Position numbers and translations under genes: made by a program. The notes beneath the pieces were generated by a model. That model worked only from the letters and a program-made list of their open reading frames with translations. It searched no databases and had not been told where the DNA came from. From contig CALSPN010000007.1 of the NCBI GenBank assembly GCA_943788245.1, positions 111,446 to 151,682 on the forward strand: 40,237 bases of DNA, written 5' to 3'. This DNA is from an uncultured Verrucomicrobiae bacterium. GTDB taxonomy: Bacteria > Verrucomicrobiota > Verrucomicrobiia > Limisphaerales > AAA164-E04. This document shows positions 27,528 through 36,543 of the stretch, piece by piece; the first letter of the stretch is position 1; every line of letters begins with the position of its first letter.

Positions 27528-30371
27528 ATGAAAAAACTGCCAAAGTTTAGAACCATGACAAACTCCCGGTATGATCCATTTTATTGGTTAGCCTGCGGTT
27601 ACCTCCTCCTGTTCTTTGGCGCCACTTTAATTTCGCTGAAGGCAGAAACAATGCGTTTCAATAGAGACATCCGCCCGATCCTTGCCGAGCATTGCCTTCA
27701 CTGTCACGGGCCTGACTCAGATTCGCGCAAAGGCAAACTGAGACTGGATCTTGAATCCGACGCCAAGCAACATGCGATTGTAGAAGGTGACTCTAAAAAA
27801 AGCCCACTGATCAAGCGCGTCCTTACAACAGATCCTGAGGAGCGCATGCCCCCACCCGAAGAAAGCTCTGGATTGTCTGAAATTGAGATACAAACACTCA
27901 ATCGTTGGATTGATGAAGGAGCATTTTACGAAAAACACTGGGCCTTTGAACCTATCCGAAAACCACCCACTCCGGATGCAGGCTATGACAACTGGTCGAG
28001 CATCGATAAGTTTGTGTTGGCCGAACTGGAAGCGTCAAATCTGAGCATGTCTCCACCCGTTTCTCGATCGAAGTGGATTCGTCGTGTCACGTTTGACCTG
28101 ACAGGACTTCCTCCAGCCTGGAAGGAGGTAGAAGCTTATGTCTTTGATCCATCGCCTGAGGCCGAGGAAAAAGTGATTGATCGATTGTTGGAGTCGCCGC
28201 GCTATGGAGAACGTTGGGGACGGCATTGGCTGGATATTGCACGTTATGCCGACACGCATGGAGGCAGTGCCATTGGGTTCACGAAATTCCCCTTTTCCTA
28301 CACTTACCGTGATTATGTGATAGGAGCATTGAATGAGGATGTGCCTTTTGACCGTTTTATCACCGAGCAATTGGCGGCAGATCAACTGGAATTACCTGAA
28401 AACGATCCTTCATTGGCGGCATTAGGCTTCCTCACCATTGGCCAACGGTTTCGCTCACCGCACGATATTATAGACGATCGAATCGATGTCATCACTCGCG
28501 GCATAATGGGTCTGACAGTCACGTGCGCACGTTGTCACGATCATAAATTCGATCCCATTCCCACGACAGATTACTACTCTTTGTACGCAACCCTCGCCAG
28601 CAGCTCTGAACCGGAACTATTACCGATGATTGGGGAACCAACCGAAACGGGATCTTATCTCGCCTATGAAAAAAAATTACAAAAGTTGGAAATAGAGTAT
28701 GGCGACATGGCACGAGAACAATCGGAGATTCTTAAAGGGCGACTCCGCATGCAAGTAGGAATCTATCTGAAAGAATTGGCGCGTGGCACTCCTGAGCAAG
28801 ATCTGTCCGTTTCTTTTCTTTCCTTCAGAACAGAGGACATCCGCCCTCATGTATTGGAACGGTGGCGGGATTATTTAAAGCAAATACCTCCAAACGACCC
28901 GGTGTTTGGTCCATGGAAACAATTGGCCCGCTTTTCAAATGCAACTTTCCCAACTCAACGCGCAGCATTGATGGAACAATGGGAAAAAGAAAATGGAGAT
29001 ATTTCCAAACTGACGCCGATGGAAAACTTGAGTGCCAAGGCACCTGTCTGGAACCCTCTGATATTGAATGCTATTAAAATGTCCGCACCCAGTTCAATGG
29101 AAGCACTTGCTGAAGCATATGGAACTCTTTTTGCAGAAACACATCGTGACTGGACCCTGGCTCAGGTTCAATCCGCAGAAGAAGCCTTACCCGATGGAAC
29201 CACCATTCCTGATCAGGATCAACGCCATCGCAAGATCAACAGCGCTATCCTTAGACAGTTACGAAGTCACTTGTATGCAGATGAAAGTCCAACGGCATTA
29301 CCGGAGAAACTGGCATCACGGCTGCTCAACCGTACCGTCAGCGATCAGTTGAACGGAAGGAGAAACGCCATTCACAATCTGCACTTGAACGAGAAAGGTT
29401 CCCCTCCGAGATCCATGGTGCTGGCAGAGAATCCTGATGCTGAAAAAAAGGGGTTCCATGTATTTCGTCGAGGGAATCCATTGAATCGTGGCAAGCGGGT
29501 TCAACCTCGTTTCTTATCGGTGGTTGGTAATGGCACTGCCAAACATTATCCACCCAGAAAGCAACGATTATCTTTGGCACAGTCCATCACATCAGAAAGC
29601 AACCCTCTCACGGCAAGAGTAACTGTTAATTGGATCTGGAGACATCATTTCGGTCGGGGACTCGTGAGAACTCCAGATGATTTTGGTACACGAGGAGCAC
29701 GGCCCACGCACTTAAAACTTCTGGATTATCTGGCGTCCACTTTTGTAGAAGATGATTGGTCGATCAAAAAAATGCATAAGCGCATTCTCCTTAGCAAAGC
29801 ATATCGACAAGCATCCGTTGAAGATCCGAAAGCTAGAGAAAAGGATCCTGATAATCAAACGATCTGGCGCATGCCTCGCCACCGTTTGGCCATGGAGGCC
29901 ATGCGAGATGCCATGTTGAAGGTATCGGGCGAACTAAGTACAACCATGAATGGTCGTCCATTCGACATGATGACGAAACCTGTAATACCTCGACGCAGCG
30001 TCTATGGGTTTATCAACCGGGACGTTCCCTCCACCCTGTTGACGACATTTGACGGAGCCAACCCCAGCGCGTGCACGGCGAAGCGACCAGAGACAACCGT
30101 TCCCCAGCAAACTCTGTTCGCACTGAACTCAAGCTTCATCCAGGATCGAGCCAAGGCTTTGATTCAATTACCCGGTATCGAGGAGGCCAAAACAGAAGAA
30201 CTCAAAGTTCGTCTTCTTTATCAACAAACGCTTTCTCGACTCCCTGAACCCGAAGAAATCGCCATGGCGCTCGAGCATGTTCATGATGTCACATCCGAAT
30301 CAAAGAGTGACCGCTGGCATCAACTGGCGCATGCTTTGCTTGCCTCCAATGAATTTATTTTCGTGGACTAA
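27528..30371 (+). CDS. PSCyt1-PSCyt2-PSD1 protein (planctomycete-type cytochrome c, DUF1549/DUF1553)
   Basis: 947-residue exported protein of the Planctomycetota/Verrucomicrobiota-specific family. A hydrophobic N-terminal segment (about 18-38) is followed by PSCyt1 with heme motif CLHCH (Cys56, Cys59, His60) in NRDIRPILAEHCLHCHGPD, PSCyt2/DUF1549 (about 150-355) with RYGERWGRHWLDIARYADTHG and a second motif CARCH (Cys333, Cys336, His337) before DHKFDPIPTTDYY, and PSD1/DUF1553 (about 690-925) starting at NPLTARVTVNWIWRHHFGRG. Its stop shares an A with the ATG of the DUF1501 gene (TAATG), so the pair is translationally coupled. The biochemical role of the family is unknown; a heme-dependent step in polysaccharide breakdown has been suggested from gene neighbourhoods. 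Confidence 0.94.
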   Translation: MKKLPKFRTMTNSRYDPFYWLACGYLLLFFGATLISLKAETMRFNRDIRPILAEHCLHCHGPDSDSRKGKLRLDLESDAKQHAIVEGDSKKSPLIKRVLTTDPEERMPPPEESSGLSEIEIQTLNRWIDEGAFYEKHWAFEPIRKPPTPDAGYDNWSSIDKFVLAELEASNLSMSPPVSRSKWIRRVTFDLTGLPPAWKEVEAYVFDPSPEAEEKVIDRLLESPRYGERWGRHWLDIARYADTHGGSAIGFTKFPFSYTYRDYVIGALNEDVPFDRFITEQLAADQLELPENDPSLAALGFLTIGQRFRSPHDIIDDRIDVITRGIMGLTVTCARCHDHKFDPIPTTDYYSLYATLASSSEPELLPMIGEPTETGSYLAYEKKLQKLEIEYGDMAREQSEILKGRLRMQVGIYLKELARGTPEQDLSVSFLSFRTEDIRPHVLERWRDYLKQIPPNDPVFGPWKQLARFSNATFPTQRAALMEQWEKENGDISKLTPMENLSAKAPVWNPLILNAIKMSAPSSMEALAEAYGTLFAETHRDWTLAQVQSAEEALPDGTTIPDQDQRHRKINSAILRQLRSHLYADESPTALPEKLASRLLNRTVSDQLNGRRNAIHNLHLNEKGSPPRSMVLAENPDAEKKGFHVFRRGNPLNRGKRVQPRFLSVVGNGTAKHYPPRKQRLSLAQSITSESNPLTARVTVNWIWRHHFGRGLVRTPDDFGTRGARPTHLKLLDYLASTFVEDDWSIKKMHKRILLSKAYRQASVEDPKAREKDPDNQTIWRMPRHRLAMEAMRDAMLKVSGELSTTMNGRPFDMMTKPVIPRRSVYGFINRDVPSTLLTTFDGANPSACTAKRPETTVPQQTLFALNSSFIQDRAKALIQLPGIEEAKTEELKVRLLYQQTLSRLPEPEEIAMALEHVHDVTSESKSDRWHQLAHALLASNEFIFVD

Positions 30372-31772
30372 TGACGATGCAATTTCAGACACCCAATACA
30401 CGCAGGTCTTTCCTGAAACGCTCGGGAATGGGTTTCGGAAGCATAGCCCTCAACAGCCTGCTTTCCAAAGATTCATTGGCGGCTCAACAGGCAGAAACTC
30501 ATTTCCCTGGCAAAGCCAAACACGTGATCCATGTCTTCCTTAACGGAGGCATGTCACAGGTGGACACCTTTGACCCCAAACCTGAACTGACCAAACGCGG
30601 TGGTCAAATGCTGCCGTTCGACAACCTTCAAACAGAACGTCGAACAGGTGTCGCACTGCCTTCACCCTTTGAATTCAAGCAGCATGGCGTCAGCGGCATA
30701 CCCGTCAGCGATCTTTTTCCGCATCTTTCAAAATGTGTCGATGACATGGCCGTGATCCGCTCGATGTACGCCGAGCTGCCAAGCCATGAACTTTCGCTGA
30801 TGCTGATGAACACGGGTACCCAGCGTCTGGTGTGGCCAAGCATGGGCTCCTGGTTGACCTGGGGTATGGGTTCGGGCAACGAAAACCTGCCTGGTTTCAT
30901 TGCACTTTGCCCAGGCGGTATGCCTGTCGGTGGAGCTGGGAATTGGCGCAGCGCCTTTCTTCCGGGGGTTTATCAGGGAACCCACATAGACACTTCCAAA
31001 ACAAATCCACGCGAACTGATCTCAAACGCCACCAACACACGGTTGACGCATCAGGAGCAACGGAAGCATTTTGATTTACTGCAGGCCATGAATCGCAGAC
31101 ACGCTGAACTGCGACCGAACGAGCAATCTTTGGAGGCACGCATACAATCTTTCGAACTCTCTTACCGCATGCAGTTTGAAGCAACAGATGCGTTTGATGT
31201 TTCGAAGGAACCAGATCACATCCTGAAACTATATGGCGAAGGGCCTCAGAACAGACAACTGTTGATGGCTCGCAGGCTTGTTGAACGCGGAGTTCGATTC
31301 GTACAAACATGGCATGGAAACATGCAACCATGGGATAGCCACAGCAATATCAAAGAGACACATCGAACCGTCGCCAACCAATGCGATCAGGGGCTCGCTG
31401 CTTTAATCATCGATTTGAAACAACGTGGCTTATTGGATGAAACACTGATTTTATGCACGGGTGAATTCGGGCGAACACCCTCCGTTGAAATGGATCAAGG
31501 CGGCGGTGGAGCCGCACAAGGCCGTGATCACAATCATTGGGGCTTTAGCTTATGGATGGCGGGTGGAGGGATCAAAGGCGGCACCACTTATGGCGCCACG
31601 GATGAATTCGGCTTCAGAGCAGTTGAAAAACCCGGTTTCCATTCATGACCTCCATGCCACCATGCTGCATCTGCTGGGCTTTGATCACGAAAAACTGACG
31701 TATCGCTACGCAGGCAGGGATTTCAGGCTGACAGATGTCTTTGGGAAAGTCGTCCGGGAGATGATGAGCTAA
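30371..31772 (+). CDS. DUF1501 Tat-exported protein, split by one frameshift
   Basis: 466-residue (rebuilt) protein of the DUF1501 family, the usual partner of PSD1 proteins. A twin-arginine motif TRRSFLKR (Arg11-Arg12) opens the signal. The body has the sulfatase/alkaline-phosphatase-like elements [31 protein letters not shown] and [15 protein letters not shown], and the end has [18 protein letters not shown] and [15 protein letters not shown]. The frame breaks between 31626 and 31635 (AAAAACCCGG): removing one base restores EKPVSIHDL and the conserved tail. As written the protein stops at 31648, losing about 40 conserved residues including the DLH segment. It is coupled to the PSD1 gene by a TAATG overlap. 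Confidence 0.9.
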
Positions 31773-31867
31773 ACACCGGTCGAGTTACTGAATTTCATAC
31801 GGCATCTGGAAACACCCTGTGTCGCGCAACACACTTTATTGATACTCATACTGATTAAGATCCCGGT

Positions 31868-32538
31868 ATGAAGCATTTAACAACCACGCTTACCGTTTCC
31901 CTCTGCCTTTCAACCGTCGTCATCGCGGCAATCTATGCGATCAAAGCATTCGCTTTCAAACCCGCCAGTGTGATTTATGCCGACGGTAATATCCTCGAGT
32001 TAACGGGGTGACTTATGAAAAATTTCACAACTGTCCCATGGAGCATTCCTGGCATCGCGTACTTCAGGGCATTTCCGCTTTCATCCAACAACGACTCAAT
32101 GCAGCCAAAAATCATAAACACACCTCATGAGAAAATCCCCTGGTTGCATGGTTCAGGTGGAAAGGGAAGACCGCTCTCTGCTTTGGACAAAAAACAGTGC
32201 TTGATCAAGCCGGTTACAAGAGCAAAGTCAACGATTGTATTTACCATGGCAATCCACCGACGGGTACTACTCCTGGAGAAATCCGGCTCGGGTATGAATT
32301 ACGCAAATACACTCGCAGGGAGGAGGCTTTTACGATTCGACTGGAGGGACTGGAATGAGAAAGTTATTGCTACCTTTGAAATCAAGAAAAAAGCCAGATC
32401 GTAGACCATTGGCGACCCGTAAATATCTGGCTCGAAGATGCGACCGGAAACCAAAGTAAGAATGCCTCATGGAATAATCAGGAGAAAGATGGCATGGCCT
32501 ACGAAGTGAATGTAAGATACGTGGAGCAAATCCACTGA
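31868..32538 (+). pseudogene. Degraded gene for a small membrane-anchored protein of unknown function
   Basis: A former or mis-sequenced coding region. It opens with a membrane anchor (MKHLTTTLTVSLCLSTVVIA) and, read through its breaks, gives about 223 residues: YADGNILELNGVTYEKF, then ENPLVAWFRWKGKTALCFGQ, NDCIYHGNPPTGTTPGEIRL, WNEKVIATFEIKK and VNIWLEDATGNQ, ending in VNVRYVEQIH. Four lesions break it: one base missing near 32000, an in-frame TGA at 32128-32130, one G too many at 32346-32348, and one A missing at 32387-32392. This is denser than elsewhere in the window, and includes a nonsense codon, so a decaying gene is likely. I do not recognise the family. Confidence 0.5.
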
Positions 32539-32581
32539 GCCAATAAACAGTTTTTCATCGAGCAAGTTTTACGAGCTTCAT

Positions 32582-32603
32582 GATAGCATGACCCCATGCT
32601 ATC
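32582..32603. terminator. Hairpin between convergent units
   Basis: GATAGCATG (32582-32590) pairs perfectly with CATGCTATC (32595-32603) around a four-base loop. The 9-bp stem stands between the degraded plus-strand gene and the minus-strand coiled-coil gene, where a shared terminator is expected. No T tract follows on either strand, so function is uncertain. Confidence 0.4.
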
Positions 32604-32656
32604 TACCGATTGAGTGCCGTTGCCCTGTATTCCCAGGGAGTCAAGCAAGGTAAAGG

Positions 32657-33506
32657 CTACTCCTCTTCGGGAATATCGATAGTGATCGTAGATGCCACCG
32701 TCATTTGAATAGCTCCATTTTCGGTCAAAACGGGGATGACGCCGATTTCAAACTGACCTGGAGCCGCTGCTCCATTTCGGGGGAACGTCACCGAAGTACG
32801 AACCACCGCTTCACGTCCGTCCGTCGCAACGATACTTGGCGAAGCAAGCATCACTGCTCCCTCAATCTTTTGGATGTTTTTGAATAACATGCGAGCTTCC
32901 TCCGCCTCGAAACCACCTGCGTTGTCAGTTTCATTACTGCTCGCGCGCATGTTTTGGAGTTGAAGCTGAGACAGACTCTCGTCAGCCAGATCAGCAATCT
33001 TGCTGTTGATTTGAATGTAAACCTCCCCATCCGGCGCTGTATTGCTTGTGGGCGTCATGAAGACGAAAGTCCGCCTTCCTGGAGCAGTCAGCCATCCACC
33101 GGTAATCAATGTCATTCCCTTCTCTACTTCCACATTAACAGCGGCCGCATAATAATCAGCTTTCTCAAATTGCTCCTCCTCCTTACCTTCTTCTATTGCT
33201 GCACGCTTCTGTTCCTCAGAGATCGGGCTTGGGGCGTTGCAAATCTTCTATTTTAGTGCGTAGTTTGGACACCTCTCCTCGCAGACTGGCGAGTTCCATA
33301 CGCTCCCGTTCAATGCGCTTTCTTTCAGAGTCAGAAAGTTGTTTGGTGCGGAGCGTTTCCAGTTCTTCTGCCATTTGACGTTTTTCAGCTTCCAACTGGG
33401 TAACCATTTTCTGAGCAATCCTGAGTTTGGGAGCAATTAGCATGCGCCCTCCCATAAAAGAGATGATGCCTACGATGAGTATTGAGATAACAAAAACAGG
33501 TTTCAT
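32657..33506 (-). CDS. Membrane-anchored coiled-coil protein with secretin-like C-terminal segment, one frameshift
   Basis: 282-residue (rebuilt) protein. An N-terminal anchor (VFVISILIVGIISFMGG) is followed by a long charged coiled coil (about 30-95: AQKMVTQLEAEKRQMAEEL, RKRIERERMELASLRGEV). The rest is beta-rich: VEKGMTLITGGWLTAPGRRTF, LASPSIVATDGREAVVRTSV and GVIPVLTENGAIQMTVAS. The last part resembles the C-terminal beta strands of type II/III secretion secretins, though no full secretin is present. The frame breaks at G4 33231-33234 (C4 on the coding strand); removing one base joins LQRP to SPISEEQKRAAIEEG. The ATG at 33506 was chosen for the anchor. Function unknown; a scaffold for an envelope complex is possible. 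Confidence 0.7.
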
Positions 33507-33735
33507 GTGGTTATGTCCAGGGTTCAGCCCCGATTTTGGCCTAAACTGCCCCAATGACAACGTTTAAAGCGCCAATCGTCCATTGGGAACCTTGTTGAAA
33601 AGAATATTGCCAAGAATGCAGCAATGTGGGCAAATCAAAACGGTCTTAAGATGATCAGACTTGGAGGATCATTGCATCATCGATGGAATCCATACTTCTG
33701 GGGCTTGATCATTTAAAAACCTGAACCAAGAATAC

Positions 33736-34971
33736 ATGAACAATAAACCGCTTAAACTGAGCTCTTGTCGTGGCAATGCTTGCCATCGTGCCTTCACACC
33801 GAATTCCCTTGCCGAAGGATTTCGCAATCCAACCTCGGGTGCCATCAATCTTGGCAGGTCTGGTGGAAGAATCGCCCATGTTGATAATGCCAGTGCAATC
33901 ACTCAAAACCCTGCCAACTTGATGGACCTAAAGCGGCCTGAAGTCACAGTGAGTTTCAATCCTGTCTATATCAGTGTCGAACATCAGAACGCTTCCGGTG
34001 CAACGGCCGAGACTGAAAATGCATGGAAGTTTCTGCCCGCGGCGTATGCATCCATGCCAATTCTAGATGATAAGTATGTCATCGGTCTAGGTATCACCAG
34101 CCCTTATGGATTATCAAACGAATGGAAGAATGCAGGTGGGTTTGCGGATACAGCGAACCAGGGGTCTTTGAGGTACACCACTCCTCATTTCAGCGAGTTG
34201 CAAACAATCCTTGTCAATCCAACAGTGGCATTCGATGTAAGTGAAAAGGTCTCGATGGGACTTGGCCTTGATATTCAGTGGTCTCAATTGACTTTCAAAC
34301 AACACGTGTTTCCGAATGGTCGCTTCGTTGCGGAATCGGATGGAATCGGTGCGGGGGCCAACCTGGGTATGACGTGGAAAATAACAGATCGCCATCGGCT
34401 GGCCTTCACGGCGCGTTCCCCCATCACGGTTGATTATGATGGTGATTTTAATATGAATGTTCCCGCCGCCGGCCTGAATGTGAATACAAGTTTTTCTTCT
34501 GAAATTGAATTCCCTACTCAGTTACATCTCGGATACGGCATTGAATTGACCGACACCATTCGATTGGAGGCAGACGTTGAATTTCTTGAGTTTTCAAATT
34601 TTGACACCCTGCCTACCCAAACGGGAGTTCCATTGCCCGGGTTACCCACGTCATTAAATCAGGATTGGCATGATACTTATACCATCGGCATGGGAGGTGA
34701 TTGGAAATTTGCTGAAAACTGGATCATGCGGGCAAGTTATCAATTTTTTGAAAGCCCTGTCCCGAATGCAACCCTCTCCCCTACTATTCCTGATTCAAAT
34801 CAAAATGTCCTGACGGCAGGTATAGGCTATGGCTCTGACAACTATTCCATCGATCTTGGTTATGGATTGGTGATTTACGATGAGCGCACAATCAATCAAG
34901 GAGGAATGTACGATGGTAATTTTGACTTTGCAGTACACTTATTCAGCCTCACCTACACAAAGAAATTCTGA
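33736..34971 (+). CDS. FadL/TodX-type outer membrane transport protein
   Basis: 411-residue beta-barrel protein of the FadL family, which passes hydrophobic compounds such as fatty acids or aromatics across the outer membrane. The N terminus of the mature part, EGFRNPTSGAINLGRSGGRIAHVDNASAITQNPANL, is the family hatch region including the conserved NPA. Alternating strands follow to a C-terminal aromatic residue (LTYTKKF), the usual outer-membrane signature. In the frame as written there is no signal peptide (CRGNACHRAFTPN). In the next frame the same bases (33761-33790) read ALVVAMLAIV, a fine signal core, so an extra base near 33760 and a missing base before 33800 probably garble it. Confidence 0.88.
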   Translation: MNNKPLKLSSCRGNACHRAFTPNSLAEGFRNPTSGAINLGRSGGRIAHVDNASAITQNPANLMDLKRPEVTVSFNPVYISVEHQNASGATAETENAWKFLPAAYASMPILDDKYVIGLGITSPYGLSNEWKNAGGFADTANQGSLRYTTPHFSELQTILVNPTVAFDVSEKVSMGLGLDIQWSQLTFKQHVFPNGRFVAESDGIGAGANLGMTWKITDRHRLAFTARSPITVDYDGDFNMNVPAAGLNVNTSFSSEIEFPTQLHLGYGIELTDTIRLEADVEFLEFSNFDTLPTQTGVPLPGLPTSLNQDWHDTYTIGMGGDWKFAENWIMRASYQFFESPVPNATLSPTIPDSNQNVLTAGIGYGSDNYSIDLGYGLVIYDERTINQGGMYDGNFDFAVHLFSLTYTKKF

Positions 34972-35133
34972 AAGCACACGAAAACAATAAGCTCCTTGAT
35001 ACTTAATTCCTTCAATGCACCAATTTTAAATGGTGCCCCCAAACGCACTGAAATAATAAGTCGGAGGTCTTGTAATTATGTGATGCTTCGTGTAGTGAAT
35101 ATCTATCCAGACAAAGCCCAGACGCATTCTAGA

Positions 35134-36007
35134 ATGAATATATTTATCAAAAATCAGCCCCGGAAAACAAACGATCGAGTGTCTCAAAAAGGCTTCACTT
35201 TGATCGAACTTCTGGTCGTCATCGCCATCATTGCTATTCTGGCTGGCATGTTGCTGCCAGCCCTGAGCAAGGCGAAAACGAAGGCCCAAGGCATCTTGTG
35301 CATGAACAACAACAAACAAATGATGCTTGCCTGGAGGTACTACAGCGACGACAACGAAGACAAACTAGTGGGAGCAGCAGGTTGGAGCAAGTGCGGGGCG
35401 TGAAGTTCCCAACTGGACAGGAGGGAGCTGGCTCACGCTGAGCAACCCCAAGGACCCCAACAACTGGAATCACGCTCAGTTCACGCACCGCAGCCCTCTT
35501 TGGAATTATACCGGGGGAAGTGAAAAAATCTGGAAATGCCCTTCGGATAGGGCCTACGGGATCAATCCGGCTGGTCAGCGGGTACCCCGCATCCGAAGCA
35601 TGTCGATGAACAATTGGGTGGGCGGCCCCTCATGGTCCTCATCGGGCAATGGATGGAAGGTTTACACTAAAGATTCCGATATGACAGCGCCTGGCCCCAG
35701 TCAAACGTTTGTGCTGATCGATGAGAGGGAAGACAGCATCAACGATGGCTATTTTGTCGTTGATATGCAAGGCTTTCCGGACAGGGGAGCAAGCTGGAAG
35801 ATTGTCGATTACCCTGCCAGTTACCACAACGGTGCAGCTACCTTTGCGTTCGCCGACGGGCATTCGGAAATTCACCGATGGACAAACCCTCGCACGCTTC
35901 CAAGCCTGTCGAAAAGCAATATTCCGCTGAATGTTCCTTCACCAAACAACGAAGATGTGTTGTGGATGCAGGAGAGAAGCACTCGACTCATAAATGCAGT
36001 TCGCTGA
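35134..36007 (+). CDS. Prepilin-like protein with H-X9-DG motif, split by one frameshift
   Basis: 290-residue (rebuilt) pseudopilin-like protein of a family highly expanded in Verrucomicrobiota and Planctomycetota. The type IV prepilin leader [19 protein letters not shown] would be cut before Phe by a prepilin peptidase; [20 protein letters not shown] and the Trp-Tyr-rich stretch follow. The C-terminal motif [13 protein letters not shown] fits H-X9-DG exactly. The frame breaks at the G4 run 35395-35398: removing one G joins SKCG to [17 protein letters not shown]. As written the protein stops at 35403. I used the ATG at 35134; the longer frame adds an unlikely 46-residue N terminus. A strong terminator follows. 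The role of these proteins is unknown. Confidence 0.9.
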
Positions 36008-36047
36008 TCGAGTATTGATCCTTTAATAGTTATCTGAATTCACTAGG

Positions 36048-36080
36048 AATGCCAGTCTTCTCAAGACTGGCATTTTTCTT
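36048..36080 (+). terminator. Rho-independent terminator after the prepilin-like gene
   Basis: A perfect 12-bp stem, AATGCCAGTCTT (36048-36059) with AAGACTGGCATT (36063-36074), closed by the loop CTC and followed by TTTCTTTC. This is the strongest terminator in the window, 41 bases after the prepilin-like stop. Confidence 0.9.
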
Positions 36081-36543
36081 TCTCTCCGCTGACAAAATGA
36101 CGCAGTTGGGCTCATCTTTACCACTTCGAGAGTCATATAAAACCACAGGGAGTGGCTCCAGTTTGACTCAAAAAAACCGTATTCCAGCAAAAAGGTGCTA
36201 AAAACCGGGCCAGTGAAACAAAAATTATTAAAATTTGCACATGGTACAAAACATGCTAACTTAAGCTGTGGATCACACGTGAGAGCAGATTCATATGGCT
36301 GTCCCGTGACCTTACCTCTTTCGCACTCAATGCGAAAGAAACCCAACTACTTAGGCTTACTACGCACCGGGATATTCGGTGTCCTGCTTGAGATGAGGGA
36401 TTTTATCATCGTCCGGCAGCTGCATCTTTGGATCCACTCAGCTGCCGGATCTTCTTTTAGAATTACCACTCAAAGAAGTCTGCCCTGCGTCATCAACGAT
36501 GGGGCTGTAGCGCATATTGAGTCAGCAGTTTCCACCATTATTC
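36081..36543. other. Intergenic region with two further hairpins
   Basis: A 463-base stretch between the prepilin-like terminator and the rebuilt end of the sulfatase-DUF1080 gene. I see no credible gene; a plus-strand open frame across it lies partly over the sulfatase and has no family features. It holds two hairpins: TCTTTCGCA with TGCGAAAGA (36317-36339, 5-base loop) and the larger repeat at 36412-36449. A short non-coding RNA is possible but not shown. Confidence 0.4.
36412..36449 (-). terminator. Long inverted repeat downstream of the sulfatase-DUF1080 gene
   Basis: TCCGGCAGCTG (36412-36422) pairs perfectly with CAGCTGCCGGA (36439-36449), an 11-bp GC-rich stem with a 16-base loop, about 95 bases after the rebuilt sulfatase stop. 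On the plus strand it is followed by TCTTCTTTT, on the minus strand by a short A/T-rich run, so it may work for either direction. Confidence 0.5.

Noticed and set aside
423..35398. Programmed +1 ribosomal frameshifting as the cause of the broken genes
   Set aside because: The sites share no slippery sequence or stimulatory structure, occur in unrelated genes and are mixed with missing bases; sequence error is simpler.
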